Part shown: piece after piece, positions 39,762-48,598 of the stretch
Layout of the letters: each line of letters starts with the position of its first letter
How positions within the stretch are numbered: the first letter of the stretch is position 1
Program-made: the position numbers and the translations under genes
From: an uncultured Planococcus sp.
GTDB lineage: Bacteria; Bacillota; Bacilli; Bacillales_A; Planococcaceae
Length of the DNA: 64,000 nt
Direction: 5' to 3'
Assembly (NCBI GenBank): GCA_947493585.1
Contig: CANLRI010000001.1
Span: 1,550,001-1,614,000 of the forward strand
Notes under the pieces: generated by a model
The model's database searches: none
Seen by the model: the letters and a program-made list of their open reading frames with translations, nothing else
Told to the model about the DNA's origin: nothing

Positions 39762-39902
39762 GCTCGCTTTCCGTGGGCTCGCACCCAAGCCTCCTCAGTC
39801 GCTTTGCGCCTTGCGGGGTCTCGGTCGTCTCGCTGATCCACAGGAAAGATAAGGTCGACCTGCGGGAGACATTATCTTTGCGAAAGTAATGCGGAGCATT
39901 AT
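39762..39902. repeat. Extragenic palindromic repeat element (single copy here)
   Basis: This GC-rich block in the 383-base gap between cvfC and the gene at 40100 has nested inverted repeats. They are CTTTCCGTGG (39767-39776) facing CCACAGGAAAG (39838-39848), AAAGATAA (39845-39852) facing TTATCTTT (39872-39879), and TAATGC-GGA-GCATTA (about 39887-39901). No ORF or coding signal lies in it. The look (CGCTTTCCG-start, TGCGGGGTCT core, CAGGA end) resembles the dispersed extragenic repeats common in Planococcaceae and Bacillaceae, as I remember them. The rest of the gap holds nothing recognisable until the ribosome binding site at about 40088. Confidence 0.6.
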
Positions 39903-40099
39903 TGAGCAGAAGGGGTTACGAGCAGACGCTTCTACAAACACTAAAATATTTCATTGATTGCTTTCGTTAAGATATCGTGCTTTTTTATATATTCTTGAAT
40001 GTGCCAGCGTTGTATCAATATGCTAAGCATGAAAGAAATGTTTCCCGCCTGCTTCCTTGAGGTAAAGAGCAATACGACGCTTTACTTGGAGGAGAGAAA

Positions 40100-40405
40100 A
40101 TGGTGAATAATAAACAAGTATATTCAATAGAAGTTCTTTGCCGCGGCAAGTACGAATCGTGGGAATTTGAAGAAGAAGAGGAGCGCGACAGGTTTTACGA
40201 GTCAGTGAAGAAAAAGTTCACTGATCATGCGTTCCAAGAAGAGCCAACAGATGTGGAAGATACGGACATCCTGCAGCTGAGTGCCAATTCCATGCTTATC
40301 GACGATGAAGGCGAAGTGGACCAGAAAATGCGCTATGACTGGTTCCATTACGATAGCTTCGGGGATATGCTGTCGTATATTAACGGGCAATACAAGAACA
40401 AATAA
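40100..40405 (+). CDS. Acidic hypothetical protein
   Basis: A 101-residue soluble protein rich in Glu and Asp (WEFEEEEERDRFYESVKKKF, VEDTDILQLS). The ATG at 40100 follows GGAGGAGAG at ideal spacing. It ends just before a strong terminator and appears to be monocistronic. No domain was recognised; alternating hydrophobic and charged residues suggest a small alpha/beta fold. The strong start signals argue that it is real. Confidence 0.68.
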   Translation: MVNNKQVYSIEVLCRGKYESWEFEEEEERDRFYESVKKKFTDHAFQEEPTDVEDTDILQLSANSMLIDDEGEVDQKMRYDWFHYDSFGDMLSYINGQYKNK

Positions 40406-40418
40406 GAAGTTAATGCGA

Positions 40419-40466
40419 AAAAAGAGTCGTCCACTTGTGAGTTTCACAAGCGGACGACTCTTTTTG
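40419..40466. terminator. Bidirectional terminator between convergent genes
   Basis: Long stem AAAAAGAGTCGTCC.. / GGACGACTCTTTTT around CACTTGTGAGTTTCACAAGC, which itself can pair. Confidence 0.92.
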
Positions 40467-40494
40467 CATGCTGGTATAAGGTTCTAGAGGCATA

Positions 40495-41193
40495 TCATTC
40501 CATTTTCTTCTTTAAATAACGCTGAATGAGCTGGTGGTCTTCTTCGGTCAGTTTGTGGATTTTCTTGATCGAATTGACCGCATTGAGCACGTGGTCTTCT
40601 TCAACTGCGCGCCTGCGGGAGGCGAAATAAGTGGAAATGGCACTGGTGAACGTTCCGATGATGCCGATTCCGACAAACATCAAAATGGCCGCCAACAAAC
40701 GGCCGATGCCGGTCTCAGGGGTGATATCGCCATACCCGACAGTCGTAATCGTCACAATCGCCCACCAGATAGCATCTGTGTAATTGATGATTTGTGGTTC
40801 GATTAGGATCATCGGGATCGGCACGAGAAAAATCAAAACAAGCGCGAAAATCAACAATTTTTCCAAACCATTTGTTTTTAAAACGGCATACACAGGTTTC
40901 AAAAAGCGAGGGAGGATACCCCATAATTTCAACATCCGGAAAAACATGAAAAAGCGCGCTACCTGATAGATCGCATCCAGTGGAATGATGGCGATCAATT
41001 CGAGCGGATGGGATTTAACAAATGGCCATTTGCGTTCAGCGGCAAAAAAGCGGATGAAATAGTCAACGAAGAAAATTCCCCAAATGACCCAGTGAACCAA
41101 AGTGAAACGTTCATTGGAAACAAGTGAAATGACGACAGATATGATTACCAGCAAGAACAGGAAAGACTCATAAAGTAAATGGCGTAATTTCAT
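40495..41193 (-). CDS. Voltage-gated-like potassium channel (six-TM ion transporter)
   Basis: A 232-residue membrane protein. The selectivity filter TITTVGYGDITP (about 148-160) is flanked by the pore helix and the last TM helix. Four hydrophobic segments precede it, and RFFMFFRMLKLWGILPRF looks like a weakly charged S4. A cytoplasmic coiled C-terminus follows (from about 195). The filter TVGYGD is K+-selective. The protein has no RCK or cyclic-nucleotide domain. The ATG is at 41191-41193, preceded by AAGGGGG. It is followed on the other strand by the gene at 40100. Confidence 0.9.
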   Translation of the reverse strand: MKLRHLLYESFLFLLVIISVVISLVSNERFTLVHWVIWGIFFVDYFIRFFAAERKWPFVKSHPLELIAIIPLDAIYQVARFFMFFRMLKLWGILPRFLKPVYAVLKTNGLEKLLIFALVLIFLVPIPMILIEPQIINYTDAIWWAIVTITTVGYGDITPETGIGRLLAAILMFVGIGIIGTFTSAISTYFASRRRAVEEDHVLNAVNSIKKIHKLTEEDHQLIQRYLKKKME

Positions 41194-41223
41194 GTTAATC
41201 CCCCTTTAATTTGAAAACAGGAA

Positions 41224-41646
41224 TTAATCTACTTCTTTCCATGCAGGATTCCAGACTACTTCCCATAAATGACCGTCTGGGTCCTGGAAATGGCCGGAAT
41301 AGCCGCCCCAAAACGTATCATGTGCCGGATCGGTTATAAGGGCTCCAGCTTGTTCAGCCTTTGCCATCACCGCATCGACTTCCGCTTTGCTGTTAACGTT
41401 GTGGCCGAGCGTAAATTCTGTAGCGCTTGGCGGGCCCATCGATACTTTCGTTTCATGGGCGATGTCTTGGCGTTTCCAAATGGCGAGTTTCAGCCCTTGC
41501 TGAAGGTCGAAAAAGGCGACGGCCCCGTTATCGAACTCTTCCCCAACAATTCCTTCTGTCGGTAAGCCCAGGCCATTCCGGTAAAATTCCAGCGATCGCG
41601 CGAGATCGTCCACACCGATGGTAATGACAGAGATTCTTGGTTTCAT
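41224..41646 (-). CDS. VOC (glyoxalase/bleomycin resistance-like) protein
   Basis: A 140-residue vicinal-oxygen-chelate protein. The start is ATG 41644-41646, spaced 8 bases from AAGGAAG; an upstream GTG adds three residues. The N-terminal betaalpha module has ISVITIGVDDLARSLEFYRNGLG, and the C-terminal part has YSGHFQDPDGHLWEVVWNP with the usual Glu in the metal position. VOC members act in glyoxal detoxification, dioxygenation or antibiotic binding; the substrate is not determined. It lies 30 bases upstream of the K+ channel on the same strand. Confidence 0.85.
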   Translation of the reverse strand: MKPRISVITIGVDDLARSLEFYRNGLGLPTEGIVGEEFDNGAVAFFDLQQGLKLAIWKRQDIAHETKVSMGPPSATEFTLGHNVNSKAEVDAVMAKAEQAGALITDPAHDTFWGGYSGHFQDPDGHLWEVVWNPAWKEVD

Positions 41647-41925
41647 AAAGTTCACTTCCTTTTTAGCTTCAGTTTACCAGAAGCTTTGGATGTGATTATG
41701 AGATTTCGAGGATTTTATGCGGGATATAGACAATGGTGATCACCAATAGTCTCAATTAAAGAGCCCGGATGTAGGTGATTGCATTTTTAGACATAAGTAC
41801 TGCAGAGAAACAGCGGGAATAAACTGCGTCCGAATCAATGAAATTAAAGAGAAACTAAGTTAGAATACTAAGTGTAGATGCAAAGTCAAGCCACCAACAA
41901 TCCATTAAAGAAAGCAGGGAGATAT

Positions 41926-42360
41926 ATGAACGCATACGATGAGTACATGAAAGGCATTGTCGTCCCAATGCGCAAAGAACTGACAGAATCCGGATTCACG
42001 GAGCTGACGACGGCAGAGGACGTCAACGAACATATGAGCACGGCACAAGGCGTAAGCCTCGTGATCATCAACTCGATCTGCGGATGCGCCGCAGGGCTTG
42101 CTCGCCCAGCCGTACGCGAAGCAGTGGAGCTTGCTGAGCACAAGCCTGATCATTTGGTGACGGTATTTGCTGGACAAGACAAGGAAGCGACAGCACAGAT
42201 GCGCCAGTATTTCGAGGAAGTACCGCCATCTTCTCCTTCGATCGCAGTTGTAAAAGATGGACAGCTTGCGCATTTCATCCCGCGCGAAGAAATTGAAGGC
42301 TTTGAAATGGAGCAAGTGCGTGATGCTGTAAAACAAGCGATCGAGGAAGCAGCGCAGTGA
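41926..42360 (+). CDS. brxA: Bacilliredoxin BrxA (YphP)
   Basis: A 144-residue thioredoxin-like protein that removes bacillithiol from S-bacillithiolated proteins. The active site is the unusual NSICGCAAGLARP (Cys52-Gly-Cys54), and the C-terminal VTVFAGQDKEATAQMRQYFEEVPPSSPS is characteristic. The start is ATG 41926 after AGGGAGAT, aligning with B. subtilis BrxA; upstream codons lack family similarity. A weak promoter (ATGAAA-N17-TAGAAT, 41838-41866) lies before it. Its stop overlaps the start of the methyltransferase (GTGA). Confidence 0.93.
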   Translation: MNAYDEYMKGIVVPMRKELTESGFTELTTAEDVNEHMSTAQGVSLVIINSICGCAAGLARPAVREAVELAEHKPDHLVTVFAGQDKEATAQMRQYFEEVPPSSPSIAVVKDGQLAHFIPREEIEGFEMEQVRDAVKQAIEEAAQ

Positions 42361-43139
42361 AGACGATCGTCACGACCGCTTACCGGCCGACGCATGCAAC
42401 CAAGCGCCGCGTGCAAGAGACCGCACAACTCCTTGGCCTGCAAGCAGTCGATCGCAATAAGCGGCCGATCTACAAACTGCACGAAGAACTAGCTGCGGAT
42501 ATTCTCGTCTGCAAAAAAGAACGGCTCGAGCTTTATCCAGTCGGACAAAGCGAGCCGTTCTTTTTTCATCCCAATTCAGCAGCATTCCGTTCAAAGCGCC
42601 CGCTCGGAAACGATCCGCTCATTGAAGTCTCAGGACTTAAGCTAGGCGATACTTATCTCGATTGTACGCTCGGCATGGCGAGTGATGCGCTCATCGCTTC
42701 GCTTGTTGTTGGGGACACAGGAAGTGTGGTTGGTTGTGAAAGCGACCCGGTCATTGCCCATGTCATCCGTGAAGGCTTGAAAAATTATCAGGACATGCCG
42801 AAGCTTCACGAATCGATGAGGCGTATCCAAGTCGCCTCTCAAAATGCGGTCGATTATTTAAAGACGCTTGCTGATGATTCCTTCGATGTCGTTTATATGG
42901 ATCCGATGTTCACCGAACAGATTACGGAAGCGTCGAACTTCGCGCCGCTCCGGAACAACGCCGACCATGGTCAGCTGACGGAAGAGTGGGTAGGGGAAGC
43001 GAAACGTGTCGCAAAGAAAAGCGTTGTCTTGAAAGCGCATTTCCGCTCGACTGATTTTGAGGCGTTCGGCTTCAAGCGGCGCGTGCGCCCGAATACGAAA
43101 TTCCATTTCGGCGTCATCCATCCGAATACCGGCAAATAA
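42357..43139 (+). CDS. ypiP: Class I SAM-dependent methyltransferase (YpiP/RsmJ-like)
   Basis: A 260-residue Rossmann methyltransferase. Motif I is YLDCTLGMASDALIASLV, the acidic loop VGCESDP follows, and the catalytic motif is DVVYMDPMFTEQ (DPMF in place of NPPY/DPPF). The N-terminal part (1-90) is a small accessory domain. It resembles RsmJ (16S rRNA G1516 methyltransferase). In B. subtilis ypiP lies between yphP (brxA) and ypjP, as here. The GTG start at 42357 overlaps the brxA stop by 4 bases. The rRNA target is inferred. Confidence 0.85.
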   Translation: MKTIVTTAYRPTHATKRRVQETAQLLGLQAVDRNKRPIYKLHEELAADILVCKKERLELYPVGQSEPFFFHPNSAAFRSKRPLGNDPLIEVSGLKLGDTYLDCTLGMASDALIASLVVGDTGSVVGCESDPVIAHVIREGLKNYQDMPKLHESMRRIQVASQNAVDYLKTLADDSFDVVYMDPMFTEQITEASNFAPLRNNADHGQLTEEWVGEAKRVAKKSVVLKAHFRSTDFEAFGFKRRVRPNTKFHFGVIHPNTGK

Positions 43140-43168
43140 AAAATCTCCCAAAGCGGGAGATTTTTTTA
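43139..43168 (+). terminator. Intrinsic terminator after ypiP
   Basis: Stem AAATCTCCC / GGGAGATTT around AAAGC, then a T-run. Its right arm touches the stop codon of the minus-strand 25-residue ORF. Confidence 0.9.
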
Positions 43169-43243
43169 GTCTGTGATGGATAGAGAAGTCAAATACACAA
43201 GCATAAACAATAGACCCAATCCGATCAATAATGAAGCGTCCAT
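43166..43243 (-). CDS. 25-residue membrane micropeptide
   Basis: Minus-strand ATG at 43241-43243 follows AAAAAGGAGG at ideal spacing, and the frame runs 25 codons to TAA. The peptide is almost wholly hydrophobic (MDASLLIGLGLLFMLVYL.., one TM helix) with a polar end ITD. A weak -10 (TACAAT, near 43297 on the minus strand) lies upstream. No family recognised. It is supported by the strong ribosome binding site only, so expression is a prediction. Confidence 0.55.
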   Translation of the reverse strand: MDASLLIGLGLLFMLVYLTSLSITD

Positions 43244-43389
43244 GAAAATTCCTCCTTTTTTAAAAAAACAAGGCATACTTACTTGCTTTATTGTACAATG
43301 AAATGGAACAAGATGAAACCTTTCCACATACAAATCGTTTATTACTATAACTATCTTGACAAAATGTTCAAAATTGAGGGTGATGTTTA

Positions 43390-43983
43390 GTGAAGAGTTG
43401 GTGGCAGAAGTCCTTGATGGTTGCTGTAACGGTTCTGACGCTAGGTGCCATTACGCCAAACCATATGATTTGGGAGTCCCTGCTCGATGAAGAGGATGGC
43501 CCAAAAACACATGCAAGCCAAGGGCAAACAAAAGAATATACACTTGAATGGATCGATCCTGCAGAATATTATGTCACGGCAGACACAATTCTTGCCGATT
43601 TCCGCCAAGCCGCTGAAGAACAGTCCTATATGAAATTCGGTTCGCGCATCGGCCCGGTGATCGACTCGGAATTCCGTACGCATATTTTGCCGACAATCCA
43701 GGATGTCATCGACACGGAACTGGCTGCATACGACAAAGACAGATTGCGTAATTTGGCGATATCCGAAAAACCGTCCGGCGATCACGCCGAGAAAATTTTC
43801 CACGTTTACGACAAAGACAGCGGGCAGGATGAAATTCGCTTCCATGTCCGAACTGAGAAAAAACCGCTTGAAGGCTATTCGTTCAATTTCCATTACCATT
43901 TGGCAAGCGACGAGTACCAGCGCCATATTAGCATCGGGGACATCTACTGGTCCAAAAACACACCACCTAAATGGCTTTCCTGA
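43390..43983 (+). CDS. ypjP: YpjP family protein
   Basis: A 197-residue protein with an N-terminal hydrophobic segment (about 6-22, SLMVAVTVLTLGAIT) and an exported or membrane-anchored soluble domain. The segment EYTLEWIDPAEYYVTADTIL and the conserved end FHYHLASDEYQRHISIGDIYWSKNTPPKWLS match the YpjP family, which in B. subtilis sits just upstream of thyB-dfrA. The GTG at 43390 follows GAGGGTGATG. Function unknown. Confidence 0.85.
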   Translation: MKSWWQKSLMVAVTVLTLGAITPNHMIWESLLDEEDGPKTHASQGQTKEYTLEWIDPAEYYVTADTILADFRQAAEEQSYMKFGSRIGPVIDSEFRTHILPTIQDVIDTELAAYDKDRLRNLAISEKPSGDHAEKIFHVYDKDSGQDEIRFHVRTEKKPLEGYSFNFHYHLASDEYQRHISIGDIYWSKNTPPKWLS

Positions 43984-44012
43984 AACCGTTATCACGTTAA
44001 CGGTTTTTTTTA
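43983..44012 (+). terminator. Intrinsic terminator after ypjP
   Basis: Stem AACCGTT / AACGGTT with loop ATCACGTT and a T7 run. Confidence 0.85.
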
Positions 44013-44105
44013 ATGCCCTTATTTTTTCTCAAAACGTGGTATTCTTAAAGTTTTTCTTATTCGAGTTGTTTTTGTTATGATGATACTAATAATGGAGGGA
44101 ATTGC

Positions 44106-45047
44106 ATGAAACAATATTTAGCGTTGTGTGAACATATTTTGGATCAAGGAGCCAAGAAAGAAGACCGTACGGGAACCGGAACGCTCAGCGTATTCGGCCA
44201 CCAAATGCGTTTTGACTTGGCGGAGGGCTTTCCGCTCATGACCACCAAGAAAACGGCGTTTCGGCTGATCGTCTCTGAACTTCTCTGGTTCATTAAAGGC
44301 GATACGAACGTCCAGACCTTATTGAAGGATAATAACCATATATGGGACGAGTGGGCATTTGCCCAGTGGGTCGAGAGCGATGATTATGCCGGGCCCGACA
44401 TGAGTGATTTCGGCCGGCGGGCACAGCGCGATCCGGAATTTGCGGAACTATACAAACAGCAAATGGCGCGGTTCCAGGAAAAAGTGCTGGCGGATGATGA
44501 GTTTGCCAAAAAATACGGTGATTTGGGGCCGGTTTATGGCAAGCAATGGCGGTCGTGGGCAGCGACAGACGGCAGCCAAATTGACCAGTTGAAAAATGTC
44601 GTCGAATCGATTAAGCACAATCCAGACTCGCGCCGCCACTTGGTAACGGCTTGGAATCCGGAATTTATCGATGATATGGCGCTTCCGCCTTGCCACATCA
44701 TGTTCCAGTTCTACGTAGCGGACGGTAAATTGTCGTGCCAGCTGTACCAAAGAAGCGCGGATGTCTTTCTCGGCGTGCCGTTCAATATCGCGTCTTACGC
44801 GTTACTGACGCATCTCGTCGCACAGGAATGCGGGCTTGAGCCTGGTGAATTCATTCACACGACCGGTGATACGCATCTTTATGTGAACCATTTGGAGCAA
44901 GTGCAGGAGCAATTGGGCAGAGAACCAAAAGCTTTGCCGACGTTGAAATTAACAGAGGGCAAATCGATGTTCGACATGGAAATGGAAGACATTCAAATTG
45001 AGGGCTATGATCCGCATCCGCGAATCAAAGCGCCTGTTGCAGTATAA
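44106..45047 (+). CDS. thyA: Thymidylate synthase (ThyA, long form)
   Basis: Converts dUMP to dTMP using methylene-tetrahydrofolate. The 313-residue length reflects the insert (about 90-140, [21 protein letters not shown] onward) that is also found in Lactobacillus and Staphylococcus ThyA but not in the E. coli-length enzymes. The catalytic Cys is in [10 protein letters not shown] (near residue 196), with the dUMP-binding [10 protein letters not shown] and [22 protein letters not shown]. The ATG at 44106 follows ATGGAGGGA. It starts the thyA-dfrA-acyltransferase operon. Confidence 0.96.
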   Translation: MKQYLALCEHILDQGAKKEDRTGTGTLSVFGHQMRFDLAEGFPLMTTKKTAFRLIVSELLWFIKGDTNVQTLLKDNNHIWDEWAFAQWVESDDYAGPDMSDFGRRAQRDPEFAELYKQQMARFQEKVLADDEFAKKYGDLGPVYGKQWRSWAATDGSQIDQLKNVVESIKHNPDSRRHLVTAWNPEFIDDMALPPCHIMFQFYVADGKLSCQLYQRSADVFLGVPFNIASYALLTHLVAQECGLEPGEFIHTTGDTHLYVNHLEQVQEQLGREPKALPTLKLTEGKSMFDMEMEDIQIEGYDPHPRIKAPVAV

Positions 45048-45066
45048 CGGCCAAGGAGGAGAACTT

Positions 45067-45564
45067 ATGATTTCATTAATGGTGGCGCATGACCCGGATC
45101 ATGTAATTGGCAAGGACAATCAATTGCCGTGGCATATTCCGGAAGATTTGGCCTATTTTAAAAAACATACCCTTGGAAAAGGAATGGTGATGGGGCGCAA
45201 TACCTTCGAGTCAATTGGGCGCCCCTTGCCGAAGCGGCGCAATATTGTCGTGACACGCAATACGGAGTACACGGCACAAGGCGCAGACATCACTCATAAT
45301 CTAGAGGATGCGATTGAATTGGCCAGAGAGCAGCACGAGGAAGTCATGGTCATCGGCGGCGAGCAGATTTTCCGCAAAGCCTTGCCGATTGCCGACAGGC
45401 TGTATATCACACTGGTCCACCAGCCGTTCGAGGGAGATACGTTTTTCCCTGAATACGGAAGGGAATGGACTTTAGTGTCGGAGTCTGAACGCCATCACTC
45501 AGGCGGCATCCCGTATTCATATTTGGTATACGAACGAAACGCAGGGGGAGAGTCAGGTGATTAA
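45067..45564 (+). CDS. dfrA: Dihydrofolate reductase
   Basis: Regenerates tetrahydrofolate after thymidylate synthesis. The 165-residue protein has VIGKDNQLPWHIPEDLAYFK (substrate and NADPH site with the acidic residue), MGRNTFESIGRPLP, NIVVTR and VMVIGGEQIFRKAL. The ATG at 45067 is 7 bases from AAGGAGG and 19 bases after thyA, the conserved arrangement. The Phe in the QIF segment corresponds to the position that is Tyr in some trimethoprim-resistant Staphylococcus enzymes; no resistance is inferred. Its end overlaps the acyltransferase by 8 bases. Confidence 0.95.
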   Translation: MISLMVAHDPDHVIGKDNQLPWHIPEDLAYFKKHTLGKGMVMGRNTFESIGRPLPKRRNIVVTRNTEYTAQGADITHNLEDAIELAREQHEEVMVIGGEQIFRKALPIADRLYITLVHQPFEGDTFFPEYGREWTLVSESERHHSGGIPYSYLVYERNAGGESGD

Positions 45565-46276
45565 GTCCGCCCGAACATTTTCTTATCTATTCGGCTATTT
45601 GCCGATTGCCGCTAAAAATCTGGCAAATTTTAAAAAGCGCGAAGCGGGCATGAGCCAAGAGGAATACAGCAAGCTGATCCATAGCGAACCCCAAAAATGG
45701 GCGTCGGGCATTATGAAGCGGACGGGCAGCGAGGTCGAAGTGAGCGGGCTCGATTATTTACCGGAAGGACCTGTGCTGTTCGTCAGCAACCACGAAGGCA
45801 ATTTTGACATCCCGGTTTTGTTGTCGTCAATTTCGAAACCGTTCGGCTTTATTTCCAAAGAAGAAGTGAAAAAATTGCCGATCATTCCGACTTATATGGA
45901 AGAAATGAATTGCGTCTTCCTCGACCGCACCGATCGCCGAAGCGCCTTCAAGTCCATTACCGATACGATTGAAAAGCTTCGGGAAGGCCATTCCATTTTG
46001 ATCTTCCCGGAGGGCACGAGAAGTAAGGGACAAGGGCTAAAGGAATTTAAAGCCGGATTCATGCGCATTGCCAAAGAAGCTGGCGTGCCGGTCGTACCGA
46101 TCGCCATCGAAGGCACGTCGCGCATTATGGAAAACAACAACAATCAAATCCGCCCGGCCCATGTAAGGGTTCAAGTGCTCGAACCGTTTTCACCGGAAGA
46201 GTTGGACGCTGCAGGCGTGAAAGCGGCGCAAGTGGTCAAAAGCCGCATTGAACAAGCGCTGGCTAAGCTTCAGTAA
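45557..46276 (+). CDS. 1-acyl-glycerol-3-phosphate acyltransferase-like protein (PlsC family)
   Basis: A 239-residue acyltransferase with the catalytic NHEGNFD (His79, Asp84, the HX4D motif), FLDRTDRRSAF and FPEGTRSKGQGLKEFKAGF, and a central hydrophobic part. It resembles B. subtilis YpkP, which also sits near dfrA. The GTG at 45557 lies 10 bases from GGGGGAG and overlaps the dfrA end. Membrane-associated phosphatidic acid synthesis is the likely role; the acyl donor cannot be told. Confidence 0.87.
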   Translation: MIKSARTFSYLFGYLPIAAKNLANFKKREAGMSQEEYSKLIHSEPQKWASGIMKRTGSEVEVSGLDYLPEGPVLFVSNHEGNFDIPVLLSSISKPFGFISKEEVKKLPIIPTYMEEMNCVFLDRTDRRSAFKSITDTIEKLREGHSILIFPEGTRSKGQGLKEFKAGFMRIAKEAGVPVVPIAIEGTSRIMENNNNQIRPAHVRVQVLEPFSPEELDAAGVKAAQVVKSRIEQALAKLQ

Positions 46277-46328
46277 CTTTTTGCAAGAAGAGAAACACCC
46301 TATATGCAGATGAAATGGAAGTGATCGA

Positions 46329-47168
46329 ATGTCGAAAATTCACATTGTAACGGATTCGACTGCTGATTTGAAAGCAGAAGAAATAGAAGCATACGGGCTT
46401 CACGTTGTACCGTTGTCAATCCAAATCGGGGGCAAGACCTATCTCGATCGCGTCGATTTGGAACCAGAAGCTTTTCTGGAACTGATGAAAAGCTCAGAAG
46501 AATTTCCGAAGAGTTCACAACCAGCGCCAGGCGTCTTTAAAAAGCTCTATGACGAAATCGGCAAGGACGGGGACCAAATTATTTCCATCCATATGACTGG
46601 CGGCATGAGCGGCACCGTTGAGTCCGCGCGTACCGCTGCCGAATTGACGGATTCAGATGTTACGGTCATCGATTCCCGCTATATTTCCCATGCTTTGAGC
46701 TTCCAGGTATTCGAGGCTGCCGACATGGCGAAACAAGGAAAAACGGTGCAGGAAATTGTCGACCGTGTGGAGCAGGTGCGGCGCAATACGAAATTGTACG
46801 TAGTTGTCGATACGCTCGATAATTTAGTCAAAGGCGGACGCATCGGCAAAGGCCGTGCGATGATCGGATCGTTCCTGAAGATCAAGCCGATTGCCTCGCT
46901 TGATGACGGTGAATATACACCTGTCTCTAAAATGCGCAGCCATAAGCAAGTGGTTGAGTATTTGGTTAAGGATTTTGCCGAACGCACAAAAGGCAAAGTG
47001 GTGAAAGGCGTCGGCATCGCACAGGCGAATGGCCAGTCGATGGCCGATCCGCTGCGCGAAAAAATCAAGGAAACGGGGTTTGCCGGGGTCCGTTATGATT
47101 TCACGACACCGGTCATTTCCACGCATACCGGAATTGGCGCCATCGGTTTTATGTATTATACGGAGTAA
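46329..47168 (+). CDS. DegV family fatty-acid-binding protein
   Basis: A 279-residue DegV protein with the N-terminal IHIVTDSTADLKAEE, the central IHMTGGMSGTVESAR and the C-terminal GVGIAQANGQSMAD and THTGIGAIGFMYY. Members bind fatty acids; FakB subunits in Staphylococcus present them to the FakA kinase. No fakA is next to it here. The ATG at 46329 follows GAAGTGATCG. It lies 52 bases after the acyltransferase gene, so a link to lipid metabolism is possible. Confidence 0.9.
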   Translation: MSKIHIVTDSTADLKAEEIEAYGLHVVPLSIQIGGKTYLDRVDLEPEAFLELMKSSEEFPKSSQPAPGVFKKLYDEIGKDGDQIISIHMTGGMSGTVESARTAAELTDSDVTVIDSRYISHALSFQVFEAADMAKQGKTVQEIVDRVEQVRRNTKLYVVVDTLDNLVKGGRIGKGRAMIGSFLKIKPIASLDDGEYTPVSKMRSHKQVVEYLVKDFAERTKGKVVKGVGIAQANGQSMADPLREKIKETGFAGVRYDFTTPVISTHTGIGAIGFMYYTE

Positions 47169-47197
47169 ACTAAAAGAAACATGAAGGAGAGACGGAC

Positions 47198-47995
47198 GTG
47201 AAACGCATCCTGTATATTGTTATCGCTTTATCGATTGTGCTTGCGGGATGTGCTTCAACGTTCAATTTCGGTAAAGAAGAAGCGGCGCCGCGTTTGCCGG
47301 TAGAGATCACACCCTATACGATCCCGCCCAACTTCATTCCGCAAACCGTCATTATCACGGCACTGGGCGATTCTTTGTCGCAAGGCGTGGGCGATACGGA
47401 AAACCGAGGAGGATATGCCGGCCGCATGGCGCTCGAGATGGCGGAATGGCCAGGGGTGGAAGGCATAGCGCTGGAAAATACAGCAAAACGCGGCAGGAGA
47501 AGCGATCAATTATTGGCGTTGTTCCAGCAAGGCAAGCTGTCCGGCCCGTTGCTCGCTTCCGATTATATTTTCATGACCATTGGCGGCAACGACGTCATGC
47601 GCATTGTCAAACGGGATTTGTTTTCATTGAATGTCGAAGCATTTACCGAAGAATTGATTCTTTACCAAAACCGCTTCGAAACCATCTACACTTCCATCCG
47701 CTCGTTGAATCCGTCCGCGCCACTTATTGTTGTCGGCCTGTACAACCCATTTTCATTGGTGACGGATGAAGTGGAGGAATTTGATGAAATTATTGCCTCC
47801 TATAACGGAGTTATGCAAGAAACTGTGGAAAATGATCCGCGTGCTTGTTTCGTGCCCGTCAGCGACCTGTTTGTCGGCAATGAAAATTTGGTATACCACA
47901 CCGATTTTTTTCACCCGAACAGTAAAGGCTATGACCTAATGGCTGAGCGGGTATCGGAAACAATGGAACAATGCGGCATCAGCTTCCAAGGATAG
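47198..47995 (+). CDS. ypmR: GDSL-type lipase/esterase lipoprotein (YpmR-like)
   Basis: A 265-residue exported lipoprotein: signal peptide with lipobox VLAGC (Cys18), then a SGNH hydrolase domain. Block I is ALGDSLSQGVGD (nucleophile Ser), block III has TIGGNDVMR, and block V is DFFHPNSKGYDLMA with the catalytic Asp and His. B. subtilis YpmR is located before ypmS and msrA, the same order as here. The ATG or GTG choice is clear: GTG at 47198 follows GGAGAGACG. The substrate is unknown, probably a cell-envelope ester. Confidence 0.88.
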   Translation: MKRILYIVIALSIVLAGCASTFNFGKEEAAPRLPVEITPYTIPPNFIPQTVIITALGDSLSQGVGDTENRGGYAGRMALEMAEWPGVEGIALENTAKRGRRSDQLLALFQQGKLSGPLLASDYIFMTIGGNDVMRIVKRDLFSLNVEAFTEELILYQNRFETIYTSIRSLNPSAPLIVVGLYNPFSLVTDEVEEFDEIIASYNGVMQETVENDPRACFVPVSDLFVGNENLVYHTDFFHPNSKGYDLMAERVSETMEQCGISFQG

Positions 47996-48006
47996 GAGGT
48001 GGAAAG

Positions 48007-48582
48007 ATGAAAAAATGGCGTTTTGCATTCTTCGTGCTACTGGTGTTGAACCTTATTGCCGTCATTGGATTTTTCCTGTTCATTACGACACCGTCCGATA
48101 ATTTTAAAACTTATCAAGCGGAAAGCAGCCCGCCGCCTGAAGGCAATACAGTCGTCGTTAATACGACCAAAGCCGACTTTGAAGGGATTGCGAATACCTA
48201 TATCGCTGATGCGATGGAAGGGCAGCCGATGCCTTTGCGCTTATCCGTTACCGACAATGTTAGCTTGTCTACCGAATTGACAGTATTTGGCGTAACTTTG
48301 CCGATCCTTCTAACATTCGACCCGGTCGTGCTGCCTGATGGCAATCTGCTGTTGGAACAGCGTTCGGTCGAAGTCGGCCGGCTCGACATCCCACCTGAAT
48401 CAGCGTTAAAATTGCTTCGAGACTCTGTAAACCTTCCAGAATTTATGGAAGTCATGCCGAAAGAAGAAGAAGTCTTGCTGAATCTCACCGAAATCCCCAT
48501 CAATGGCGGCGTTTCAGTGCGCGCAACATCGTTTGACCTTGAAGAAGACGATATCCGTCTTTTAGTAACGATTCAGCCATAA
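48007..48582 (+). CDS. ypmS: YpmS family membrane-anchored protein (DUF2140)
   Basis: A 191-residue protein with one N-terminal TM helix (about 7-27) and an extracytoplasmic domain containing [24 protein letters not shown] and [17 protein letters not shown]. These fit DUF2140/YpmS. The start is ATG 48007, 7 bases from GGAGGTGG and 11 bases after ypmR. The function is unknown; the position before msrA is conserved. Confidence 0.86.
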   Translation: MKKWRFAFFVLLVLNLIAVIGFFLFITTPSDNFKTYQAESSPPPEGNTVVVNTTKADFEGIANTYIADAMEGQPMPLRLSVTDNVSLSTELTVFGVTLPILLTFDPVVLPDGNLLLEQRSVEVGRLDIPPESALKLLRDSVNLPEFMEVMPKEEEVLLNLTEIPINGGVSVRATSFDLEEDDIRLLVTIQP

Positions 48583-48598
48583 TGTGAGGAGGAGTAAA

